Source: Ralstonia pickettii (GTDB lineage Bacteria > Pseudomonadota > Gammaproteobacteria > Burkholderiales > Burkholderiaceae). From it: a stretch of 47,112 nt of DNA. The notes under the pieces were generated by a model, which saw only the letters and a program-made list of their open reading frames with translations, ran no database searches and was not told the DNA's origin. The stretch covers positions 1 to 47,112 of the forward strand of contig NZ_MCGB01000109.1 of the NCBI RefSeq assembly GCF_001699815.1. The letters run 5' to 3'. Position numbers and translations under genes: made by a program. This document shows positions 16,261 to 23,144 of this stretch, one piece after another. Within the stretch, counting starts at the first letter, position 1; each line of letters begins with the position of its first letter.

Positions 16261-16289
16261 TCAATGTGAGGGCGCGCACGGTATGCGCG

Positions 16290-16781
16290 ATGCAGATGGT
16301 CAAACGTACGAGCCACGCGGATTCTCTTTGCGGCGTCGCCAGGCCACTGGACGCCATTGGCGACGGGTGGTCGCTGCTGATCGTTCGCGATGCGTTTGAC
16401 GGCCTGCGCCGCTTTGGTGAGTTTCAGCGCAGTCTCGGACTGTCGAAGAACATCCTGGCGGTGCGCCTGCGCAACCTGGTTGCGCACGACATTCTCGAGA
16501 CGGTGCCGGCGTCCGACGGCAGCGCGTATCAGGACTACGTGCTGACCGAGAAAGGGCGCGCGCTGTTTCCGCTGCTGGTGGCGCTGCGGCAGTGGGGTGA
16601 AGCGTTCTGCTTTGCGCCGGATGAGGCGCACGTTGTACTCGTCGACAAGGCAACGGGTAAGCCGGTGCCTCGCCTTGAACTCCGTGCGCAGGACGGGCGC
16701 GCGCTGGCACCGGAGGATACGGTGGTCGTCCACCCATCGGCCATCAGGCCGACGAAGCGCCAGCGGGCGAAGGCGAGCTGA
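16290..16781 (+). CDS. HxlR-family transcriptional regulator
   Basis: 163 residues from the ATG at 16290; the ATG at 16296 (MVKRTSHADSLCGVAR) is equally possible and the GTG at 16266 is less likely. The winged helix-turn-helix of HxlR/DUF24 proteins is clear: CGVARPLDAIGDGWSLLIVRDAFDG, FGEFQRSLGLSKNILAVRLRNLV and DYVLTEKGRALFPLLVALRQWG. The cysteine near the N-terminus is at the position used for redox or aldehyde sensing in HypR and YodB-type members. A C-terminal extension of about 60 residues follows the wing (PRLELRAQDGRALAPEDTVV), as in longer HxlR proteins. It most likely controls the divergent hydrolase through the shared inverted repeat. Confidence 0.88.
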   Translation: MQMVKRTSHADSLCGVARPLDAIGDGWSLLIVRDAFDGLRRFGEFQRSLGLSKNILAVRLRNLVAHDILETVPASDGSAYQDYVLTEKGRALFPLLVALRQWGEAFCFAPDEAHVVLVDKATGKPVPRLELRAQDGRALAPEDTVVVHPSAIRPTKRQRAKAS

Positions 16782-16810
16782 GCGTTAGCGCTCAGACGCG
16801 AGCCGCCGTT

Positions 16811-17040
16811 TCACTCGGCAAGACCCAGCCGTTCGAGCAGGCGCCGGGTATCGGAAGGCGCTTCGACCTTTTTATCGTTATCAGCGGATGCGATCGGCCC
16901 AGCGGTCGAGCGCGGCATCGGCATAGGTGCCGCTGTAGAGCGCATCGGCGCCATGCAGGCGGAGGTCGACGCGATGTCTTCTACCAGCCGCCGCGGCCAT
17001 TCGATCAGGAATGCGGGTTGCCCTTTGCGCGCGGTGCGCG
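16811..17040 (-). pseudogene. DUF72 (YecE-like) protein, C-terminal remnant
   Basis: Three pieces of a DUF72 C-terminus are scattered over frames on the minus strand: a stretch with EWPR (FLIEWPRRLVEDI), then LRLHGADALYSGTY followed by AALDRWADRIR in a second frame, and finally DNDKKVEAPSDTRRLLERLGLAE back in the first. At least one frameshift and an internal deletion between WADRIR and DNDKK are needed to explain this, and the N-terminal two thirds are missing. No function is expected. Confidence 0.65.
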
Positions 17041-17199
17041 TCACCGATGCGGCGCGCTCACCTGCGCTTGCACGTGCATCAGGCCGGTTTGCGGCGCGTG
17101 CAGGCCCAGCGGCTCGTCGGTCAGATCGCGGGCAAGCGAATACGCCGTGATCACGGCCAGCGTGACGCCCACGATGGCCAGCATTTCCCGGGTGTCCAT
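17041..17199 (-). CDS. Small single-span membrane protein
   Basis: 52 residues. A strong AAGGAGG lies eight bases before the ATG at 17199. One hydrophobic helix (LAIVGVTLAVITAYSLA, residues about 7-23) is followed by a short polar tail (RDLTDEPLGLHAPQ). The frame stops exactly where the DUF72 debris begins, so its natural C-terminus may have been lost. Family unknown. The excellent start region argues that it is translated. Confidence 0.5.
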   Translation of the reverse strand: MDTREMLAIVGVTLAVITAYSLARDLTDEPLGLHAPQTGLMHVQAQVSAPHR

Positions 17200-17341
17200 A
17201 CGCATCTCCTCCTTGGCTCCTTAGGTTCCTTGTGTGCGTGGTTTGCGCCCTGTCTTGTCGGTGTCGGGCGGCGTCGCAGCACGGACGCAAAGTTCAGGCC
17301 TGAGGAAGCCAAATGGCGGAGTGACGCGGGTGTTTGCTGTC

Positions 17342-18277
17342 TTACCGTGCGCGCAACGAAGACGGCGGCACGCCCAGCAAGCGCTGAAAACTGCGGCGCA
17401 TGCGCTCGGTATCGCCAAATCCGCACTCGGTGGCCACCCGCTGCATGGAGACGGCCCCGCTTTCCAACGCGGCGCGGGCCGCCTCAACGCGCAATTTTTC
17501 CACGGCCTTTGCAGGGGTGAGACCGGTTTCGACCTGGAATGCGCGGGCGAAATGGCGCGGGCTCATGCAGGCGTGCTCGGCCAGATCGCCCACGCGGTGC
17601 GGTGCGCCCAGGTTGCGCCGCACGTGGTCGAGCAGCGGCTTGAAGCGGCCGCGTGCCGAATCCATCTCATTTAGCGCTGAAAACTGCGACTGTCCGCCCG
17701 GCCGGCGGTAGTACACGACCAACTGCCGCGCCACCGCGCGTGCCAGGCGCTCGCCCAGGTCGTCGGCGATGAGCGCGAGCGCCAGGTCGATGCCGGCGCT
17801 GATGCCGGCGCTGGTCCAGATGGGGCCGTCGTTTACGTAGATGTGGTCCGGTTCGAGCTGCACCTGCGGGAACGCGCGCGCGAACTGCTCGCTGCGGCTC
17901 CAGTGGGTGGTGGCGCGTCGGCCGTTCAGCAAGCCCGTGGCGGCCAGCAGCAAGCTGCCCGAACACACGCTGGCGACGCGCGCCCCGCGGGCTGCGCAAC
18001 GCTGCACGAAGCGGCGCGTGCGTGCATCCGCCATGGCCGCATCCACGCCGTCGCCGCCGGCAATGAGCAGCGTGTCGACCTGGCTGGCCGGGGGCAGGGC
18101 GTCGGCATCCCAGCGGGCCCCGGAAGAACTGCGTACAAGGCCGGCCTGCGCGGCAACCGTGCGCAGCGCGTAGTGGTCGTCCCGATACCGGCTGGCGACT
18201 TCAAACGCCGCCACCGGCCCCGCAGCGTCGAGCAGTTGGAAGTCCGGAAAAATGAGCACAGCGATGCGGTGGGCCAT
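17342..18277 (-). CDS. GlxA-type regulator: PfpI/DJ-1 domain plus AraC helix-turn-helix
   Basis: 311 residues from the ATG at 18277, where the domain begins (MAHRIAVLIFPDFQLLDAAGP); an upstream TTG would add 22 unlike residues. Residues 1-180 are a DJ-1/PfpI glutaminase-like fold with the nucleophile-elbow pattern SVCSGSLLLAATGLL and THWSRSEQFA. Residues about 205-305 carry the AraC double HTH: VGDLAEHACMSPRHFARAFQVETGLTPAKAVEKLR and ATECGFGDTERMRRSFQRLLGVPPSSLR. Such regulators sense small nitrogenous metabolites. The divergent isonitrile hydratase gene 100 bases away is the obvious target. The elbow cysteine is kept, but the PfpI domain here is generally regarded as a sensor, not an enzyme. 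Confidence 0.88.
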   Translation of the reverse strand: MAHRIAVLIFPDFQLLDAAGPVAAFEVASRYRDDHYALRTVAAQAGLVRSSSGARWDADALPPASQVDTLLIAGGDGVDAAMADARTRRFVQRCAARGARVASVCSGSLLLAATGLLNGRRATTHWSRSEQFARAFPQVQLEPDHIYVNDGPIWTSAGISAGIDLALALIADDLGERLARAVARQLVVYYRRPGGQSQFSALNEMDSARGRFKPLLDHVRRNLGAPHRVGDLAEHACMSPRHFARAFQVETGLTPAKAVEKLRVEAARAALESGAVSMQRVATECGFGDTERMRRSFQRLLGVPPSSLRAR

Positions 18278-18377
18278 GGCAGAAAAAGTGGGAGACTGGT
18301 CATTGCTGCCAACACGATAGAGCGAGATCCTGTTAAGCGTCAACCTGCCATCACATCACTTTCAGGAGATCCGAACC

Positions 18378-19064
18378 ATGACGACTTCCCCATTCATCGT
18401 TGTCTTTGCGCTGTACAACCGTGTCACCCAGCTCGACTTCACCGGTCCGCATGAGGTGTTCTGGCGGCTGCCCGGCGCGCAATGCGTGGTGGCTTCCGCA
18501 GCCGGTGGTGAGATCCATGCCGATGGCGGTCTCACCATCTCGAACGTGCAGCGGTTGGCGGACATTCCGCATGCTGACCTGATTTGCGTGCCCGGCGGTT
18601 TCGGCGTGATCGAAGCCATGGAAGACGCAGAGTTCGTGCGCCAGGTGCGGCGCCTGGCCGACGGCGCGCGCTATGTCACGTCCGTCTGCAGCGGCTCGCT
18701 CGTGCTGGGCGCGGCGGGGTTGCTGCAGGGCAAGCGCGCGGCCTGCCACTGGGCATGGCGCAACCTGCTGCCCGCGTTTGGCGCCACCGTGGACGAAGCC
18801 CGCGTGGTGCGTGACGGCAACCTCATCACGGGCGGCGGCGTGACGGCCGGCATCGACATGGCGCTGACGGTCATGGCCGACATTGCCGGCGCCGAACATG
18901 CGCAGGCCGTGCAGCTCGGTATCGAATATGCCCCCGCGCCGCCGTTCGATTGCGGCCGCCCCGAGCGTGCGGCACCGGAGATTCTCGAAGCGGTGACGTC
19001 GCGGCTGGATCGTTTGCGTGCGGATCGCCATGACGCCGTGCAGCGGGCGGCGCAGCGCCTCTGA
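18378..19064 (+). CDS. inhA: DJ-1/PfpI family protein, probable isonitrile hydratase
   Basis: 228 residues; AGGAG nine to ten bases upstream supports the ATG. The fold is a single PfpI domain. The elbow cysteine C104 (VTSVCSGSLVLGAAGLL) and D20 (LDFTGPHEVFW) match the catalytic positions of isonitrile (isocyanide) hydratase, which adds water to an isonitrile to give the N-substituted formamide. The motifs CHWAWRN and ITGGGVTAGIDMAL also fit that family. Pairing with a divergent GlxA regulator strengthens the call. PfpI families are hard to separate by eye, so the exact substrate is less certain than the fold. Confidence 0.78.
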   Translation: MTTSPFIVVFALYNRVTQLDFTGPHEVFWRLPGAQCVVASAAGGEIHADGGLTISNVQRLADIPHADLICVPGGFGVIEAMEDAEFVRQVRRLADGARYVTSVCSGSLVLGAAGLLQGKRAACHWAWRNLLPAFGATVDEARVVRDGNLITGGGVTAGIDMALTVMADIAGAEHAQAVQLGIEYAPAPPFDCGRPERAAPEILEAVTSRLDRLRADRHDAVQRAAQRL

Positions 19065-19147
19065 GCGCCGGCGCCGGCCGGAGCCGGATTGCGGCGACAA
19101 TGACGTCTTTCGACGTATCCACGCTCCAGACTGGCGCCGCATTCTGC

Positions 19148-19939
19148 ATGAACACACCGTCTTCCCAACCCAACGCCCGTGGTCCGATCGGCATCGTTGC
19201 TGCCCTGCATGAAGAGATCAACGAATTGCTGACATGGCTGTCTGACGCGCAGTGCATCCACATCGGCAGCCGCGATTTCTGGACGGGCGAGTTGGACGGC
19301 CAAACGGTCGTTGTGGTGCTGTCGCGCGTCGGGAAGGTGGCGGCGGCGTCCACCACTGCCGTGTTGATCACGCAGTTCAACGTACGCGCCGTGGTGTTCG
19401 CTGGCGTGGCGGGGGCATTGGCTCCGGGCGTGGCCGTGGGCGACGTCGTGGTGTCGGAAGAACTGCTGCAGCACGATGTCGACGCGTCGCCGCTATTCCC
19501 GCGCTGGGAGATTCCGCTGACCGGCATGGCGCGTTTTCCCGCCGACGCGGCACTGGCCAGCGGGCTGCTGGAAAGCGCCGGCGCCGTGTTGGCTGATCCG
19601 CATGCGCTGCTCGGTCCGGATGTCATGCGGGCGTTCGGGATTGCCGCGCCGCAGGCGCATCGTGGTCTGATCGTCAGCGGGGACCGCTTCGTCTGCACCT
19701 CGGCGGAAAGCGCGGTGCTGCGCACGGCATTGCCGGATGCCCTGGCCGTCGAGATGGAAGGCGCCGCGGTGGCGCAGGTGTGCCACGAGTGGGGCGTGCC
19801 GTTTGCCGCCATCCGCACGATTTCCGACCGCGCGGATGACGCGGCCAGCGTGGACTTCGCGCAGTTCATCACGCAGGTGGATTCACGCTACGCCGTGGCC
19901 ATCCTGCGCAAATGGCTGTCGACGGCCGCTGGCGCCTGA
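19148..19939 (+). CDS. 5'-methylthioadenosine/S-adenosylhomocysteine nucleosidase-like protein
   Basis: 263 residues from the ATG at 19148; an in-frame ATG at 19100 would add 16, and neither has a clear Shine-Dalgarno. The phosphorylase/nucleosidase fold shows GIVAALHEEINELL at the N-terminus with the catalytic-base glutamate region, VVFAGVAGALAPGVAVGDVVVSEE, then SGDRFVC. VEMEGAAVAQVC holds the ribose-binding Met-Glu pair and RTISDRADD the catalytic Asp. These are the MTAN landmarks. The expected reaction is cleavage of MTA or SAH to adenine and the thioribose, in the cytoplasm. It is about 30 residues longer than the E. coli enzyme, so related purine nucleosidases cannot be excluded. Confidence 0.85.
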   Translation: MNTPSSQPNARGPIGIVAALHEEINELLTWLSDAQCIHIGSRDFWTGELDGQTVVVVLSRVGKVAAASTTAVLITQFNVRAVVFAGVAGALAPGVAVGDVVVSEELLQHDVDASPLFPRWEIPLTGMARFPADAALASGLLESAGAVLADPHALLGPDVMRAFGIAAPQAHRGLIVSGDRFVCTSAESAVLRTALPDALAVEMEGAAVAQVCHEWGVPFAAIRTISDRADDAASVDFAQFITQVDSRYAVAILRKWLSTAAGA

Positions 19940-19944
19940 ACGGC

Positions 19945-20400
19945 TTAATGACCCTTCGCGGCCAGATACTTGTCGAGTGCGTTGGCGCGCTCGCTCAGGC
20001 GGAAGATTTCGTTCTCCAGGCGCTGCAGATCGTCGAGCTTGCCCTTGCCGTAGATGGCGGTCTCAAAGGCCGCTGTTCTGGTGTGGAAGTCCTGCCACGC
20101 CTGCTCTGAACTCACCAGTGCGTCGTTCGCCTTGCTGTTCAATGTGCCGAGCAGCGTCTTGTACGTACGGTCGAGGCGCTCATTCTGCGCGGCCTTTTCT
20201 GCAGACAGGCATGCGCCGATTGCGTCCGCGTTGTCCGGCGCCTTGTCGACGCACGCATACAGTTTGGTGGAAATGCCCTGCGGCGCACGGCGCTTGATGC
20301 CGTTGGCCAGGCTCTCGGCTGCAAATGTGCCGGCGCTGTGTGTCAGCAGCACAACGGCAACGGGAAGGGCGAGCGTCTTCAGTGTCGTCAGCGTGTTCAA
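19945..20400 (-). CDS. Periplasmic LprI/DUF1311-like protein
   Basis: 151 residues from a TTG at 20400 with AGGAG seven bases upstream. The signal peptide is clear (LKTLALPVAVVLLTHSAGTFAA). The mature protein has YACVDKAPDNADAIGACLSAEKAAQNERLDRTYKTLL, the two-cysteine helical pattern of the lysozyme-inhibitor-LprI-like (DUF1311) domain, followed by QAWQDFHTRTAAFE. Family members act in the periplasm; some inhibit lysozyme but most are untested. It is convergent with the nucleosidase gene, with only five bases between the stops. Confidence 0.8.
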   Translation of the reverse strand: MNTLTTLKTLALPVAVVLLTHSAGTFAAESLANGIKRRAPQGISTKLYACVDKAPDNADAIGACLSAEKAAQNERLDRTYKTLLGTLNSKANDALVSSEQAWQDFHTRTAAFETAIYGKGKLDDLQRLENEIFRLSERANALDKYLAAKGH

Positions 20401-20429
20401 GAAATGACTCCTGATCGCGTGTCTGCGAT

Positions 20430-20867
20430 GCGTGAAGGGCCAACCAGTCTATCGGCCCGCTCGCGCCTCCGCGATCAGCCAGGCAGGTGAGGCCGCAGGT
20501 TCGCAGGGCGTTTTCCACATAGGCCTCTTTTTCGCCGACGGGCGCGACGTAGTGCAGCGCTTCAGCGGTGGCTTCAAGGCCCTCTGTGCGTGCAATGATC
20601 CACGCCGCCAGGTACGGCGAAGCAAAGCAGCCGCCGGCCGTCGCCACATTGCCGTTGGCGTAGAACGGCTGGTTCAGCACTTCCACGCCGGTTTCCTGCA
20701 CCCAGGGTTTGGTGGTCAGGTCCGTACAGGCCGGCACGCTGCCGAGCAGCCCAAGCTTGGCCAATATCAACGTCCCGGCGCACCGTGCCCCGACCAACTG
20801 GCGTGACGGATCGAGCGCCAGGCGCGCCATCAACGCCGGATCGGACACCACATCGCGCGTGCGGATG
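20430..20867 (-). pseudogene. DJ-1/PfpI family protein, C-terminal remnant
   Basis: On the minus strand, DPALMARLALDPSRQLVGAR with CAGTLILAKLGLLG gives the elbow cysteine region of a PfpI domain. TDLTTKPWVQETGVEVLNQP, AGGCFASPYLAAWIIARTEG and ALHYVAPVGEKEAYVENALR complete its C-terminus. The N-terminal third is absent: upstream of about 20867 the other strand codes for the end of a MocR protein instead. The frame then runs past the natural end without a stop into the LprI-like gene. It is a remnant left by a deletion. Confidence 0.65.
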
Positions 20868-21055
20868 CTGCTGCCGACAGCGTTGCCGTGGCGCTGCAGG
20901 AGGATGGCATCTCCGTTTCCACGGCAGAGCCGTTTGCGACGTCGAAGCAGGTACCGCATGCGCTGCGGCTGGCGCTTGGCTCCGTTGCGCCCGACCGCCT
21001 CGACGCCGCATTGCAGACTGTCAGGCAGCGCGTGCAAGCGCAGGTGGATCGATAA
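20868..21055 (+). pseudogene. MocR/PdxR-type (GntR-aminotransferase) regulator, C-terminal remnant
   Basis: On the plus strand, 62 codons ending in TAA at 21053-21055 encode ADAAADSVAVALQEDGISVS, TAEPFATSKQVPHALRLALGS and an amphipathic last helix. This is the small C-terminal domain of fold-type-I aminotransferases as found in MocR regulators. Everything upstream, including the DNA-binding and PLP-lysine parts, is missing at the junction with the PfpI remnant. It cannot be functional. Confidence 0.65.
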
Positions 21056-21134
21056 CGAAAACCGTGCCAAACCTCGTGCGCTTGCCTACACTCTCGTCGC
21101 AACGAAATGGCCCAATTTCCCGACAGGAGACCCT

Positions 21135-21995
21135 ATGAAGAACTGGCTTGCGACGATCGCCGGATGGACGCTCTGCGCATGCGCAGCGTTCGGCAACGCC
21201 GCCCATGCGGCCGATGCGCCTGATGACGGTGCGACGCTGAGCGTCAACATCGGCACGGAGCACCGCACGCTGTCGCGCGATGCATTGCTGCACGATCCGC
21301 ACCTGACCAGCGTGACCGTGGAAGACCAGAACCTGAAGCACCGCCTGACCTTCAAGGCGATCCCGGTGACGGCGCTGTTCCGCGGGCAGACTGTCAGCCC
21401 AGAGGCCAGCGCCACCACCGCCGCCAGCGACGGCTACGTATCGCACCTGCCGATGCGCTTGCTGCTGGGCGATCGCGCCGACGGGCCCCGCGCCTGGCTG
21501 GCCGTGGAAGACCCCGCCGCACCGTGGCCGACGCTCAAGGGCCAGGACATCGGCCCGTTCCGGCTGATCTGGACGGCGCCGCCGGCCAAGGCGTCGGTGG
21601 TGAACGAAAGCCTGTGGACTTACAGCATCGTGCGTATCGACATTGCCGCGCTGCCCGGCGAGCGCTTTGCGGCCATCCGCCCGGCTGCGGGGTTGCCTGC
21701 AGATGGCCCGGTCATGCGCGGTTTCGCCACGTTCCAGCGCGTCTGCTTCTCGTGCCACACGCTCAATCGCGCCGGCGATGCCAACCTGGGCCCCGATCTG
21801 AACGTGCCGTACAGCCCGGTGGAATATCTGGGCGACGAGAAACTGCGCCACCTGATCCGCGATCCGCAATCGCTGCGCTGGTGGCCCAACGCACGCATGT
21901 CGGCCATCGACGAGAAGACGCTTTCCGATGCGCAGCTCAACGACCTGCTGGCGTATTTTCACCACATGACCAAGCGCAAGTCGGCAGCGCAATGA
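21135..21995 (+). CDS. Periplasmic c-type cytochrome with an N-terminal molybdopterin-oxidoreductase-like domain
   Basis: 286 residues; CAGGAG five bases before the ATG fixes the start. A signal peptide (about residues 1-26) is followed by a beta-rich domain with EHRTLSRDALLHDP and VTVEDQNLKHRLTFKAIPVTALF, which recalls the sulfite-oxidase-type fold but lacks an obvious molybdenum-ligand cysteine. The C-terminal part is a mono-haem cytochrome c: CFSCH (C204, C207, H208) with a candidate axial Met in NARMSAID. Together they suggest a small electron carrier in the periplasm. No partner dehydrogenase is adjacent, so its donor and acceptor are unknown. Confidence 0.82.
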   Translation: MKNWLATIAGWTLCACAAFGNAAHAADAPDDGATLSVNIGTEHRTLSRDALLHDPHLTSVTVEDQNLKHRLTFKAIPVTALFRGQTVSPEASATTAASDGYVSHLPMRLLLGDRADGPRAWLAVEDPAAPWPTLKGQDIGPFRLIWTAPPAKASVVNESLWTYSIVRIDIAALPGERFAAIRPAAGLPADGPVMRGFATFQRVCFSCHTLNRAGDANLGPDLNVPYSPVEYLGDEKLRHLIRDPQSLRWWPNARMSAIDEKTLSDAQLNDLLAYFHHMTKRKSAAQ

Positions 21996-22011
21996 CGGGC
22001 GCTTAGCGCCG

Positions 22012-22521
22012 CTATTCGGTCGCCCAGTCGACCAGCGTGGCGATGGTGTTCATGTTGCGCGCCGTCCCCGTCTTGGCGGCGGGGATTTTCAGTTTGGAAT
22101 CGGCCATGCCGTCGCCGTAGTGCACGTAGATTTCGCGGGTGCCCAAGGCCATTTCTTCCGTCCGGCGGCCGGTGGCGGCAGCCAATGCATCGGCGGGTGG
22201 CGGCGTATCCAGGAAAATCGCGACCGTCCGGCTGGGCGCCGCTGTCTTGAACGGATTGCCTTCCAGTACCGCCGCCAGCTCGGCGCCCGTGCGCACGAGC
22301 ACGCCCACGGGTTTGCCGGCGTAGTCCTCCAGGCAGCGTTCCAGCTTCGCCTTGACGGTCGTTTCTGCCAGCCGGCTTTGAAAAACCACGTTGCCGCTCG
22401 CAATGTAGGTGCGTACGCCGGTCAGCCCGATCGATTCACACATCGCGCGCAATTCGGCCATGGGCAGTTTTCCTGTGCCGCCAACGTTCACGGCGCGGAG
22501 GAAGGCGATGTAGCTGGGCAT
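22012..22521 (-). CDS. DUF1697 family protein
   Basis: 169 residues starting MPSYIAFLRAVNVGGTGKLPMAEL, the characteristic DUF1697 opening. It continues with TYIASGNVVFQSR, VLVRTGAELAAVLEGNPF and a TGTARNMNTIATL ending, all typical, and AGGAG precedes the ATG. It is a soluble two-domain alpha/beta protein of unknown function and normal length. It converges on the cytochrome gene. Confidence 0.9.
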   Translation of the reverse strand: MPSYIAFLRAVNVGGTGKLPMAELRAMCESIGLTGVRTYIASGNVVFQSRLAETTVKAKLERCLEDYAGKPVGVLVRTGAELAAVLEGNPFKTAAPSRTVAIFLDTPPPADALAAATGRRTEEMALGTREIYVHYGDGMADSKLKIPAAKTGTARNMNTIATLVDWATE

Positions 22522-22720
22522 GGGTTCTCCTGTTCTGTCTGCCTGATCAACGGCTTACGGGCGTGCTCCGGTCCGCAACATTCTGTTACGAGATTGACGA
22601 ATGTGTTTAACCCGCCCTGTTGTACGACTTGTATTCTTCGCCCCGAATCATCGAGCCCGGATCGGCTCCCTCAGTGTTGGTTGAGTGCCGCATCCTGCAT
22701 TTGCGCAAAAGGAGAACACC

Positions 22721-22957
22721 ATGTTGAAGAAAATTGCACCGGCCCTGATTGTGGCAACCCTCGCCGGCCTGACGGCTTTGCCCGCAGCGGCGGATGACCT
22801 GCGCAATGCCATGGGCGGCCACACGGGCGGCATCGTTGGTGCGGGCCTGGGTGGCGGCGCCGGTGCAGCTCTGGGCGGCAACGTCCAGCGCAATTCGTAT
22901 TCCGACCGCGACGACCGGGGCTACCGTCGCCATGGCAAGCACCATCACCACCATTGA
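22721..22957 (+). CDS. Secreted glycine-zipper protein with a His-rich C-terminus
   Basis: 78 residues from the ATG at 22721, preceded by AAGGAG; an in-frame ATG at 22685 is not used because the signal peptide begins at MLKKIAPALIVATLAGLTALPAAA. The mature part has a glycine-zipper stretch (GGIVGAGLGGGAGAALGG), which tends to insert into or pack against membranes. It then has a basic, aromatic tail (RDDRGYRRHGK) ending in five histidines, a likely metal-binding end. Small proteins of this make-up are common in Burkholderiales; the function is not established. Confidence 0.75.
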   Translation: MLKKIAPALIVATLAGLTALPAAADDLRNAMGGHTGGIVGAGLGGGAGAALGGNVQRNSYSDRDDRGYRRHGKHHHHH

Positions 22958-22966
22958 TGTGATGCG

Positions 22967-22994
22967 CCGGTGCGCTCGCCATTGAGCGCACCGG
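22967..22994 (+). terminator. Strong hairpin after the glycine-zipper gene
   Basis: CCGGTGCGCTC (22967-22977) and GAGCGCACCGG (22984-22994) form a perfect 11-bp stem with a six-base loop, nine bases after the stop codon. It is followed by a T/C-rich stretch rather than a clean T-run. Probable intrinsic terminator. Confidence 0.6.
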
Positions 22995-23144
22995 CCGACT
23001 TCCTGCTTTCCTTCCGGCGAAGGCGCTGCCTGCGTATGTTGCCCGGCGCGTCGGCAACTCCTGTTGCCATGACTCGCCGTTGCCGCGTGCGCCGCCTACC
23101 ATAGCGAGACGGCCGCGACCGGCCCGCACACGAAGGAGAGCGCC

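Noticed and set aside
20709-21134. Long N-terminal extension of the cytochrome
   Set aside because: The extension overlaps the PfpI/MocR debris; a signal peptide and ribosome site begin at 21135.
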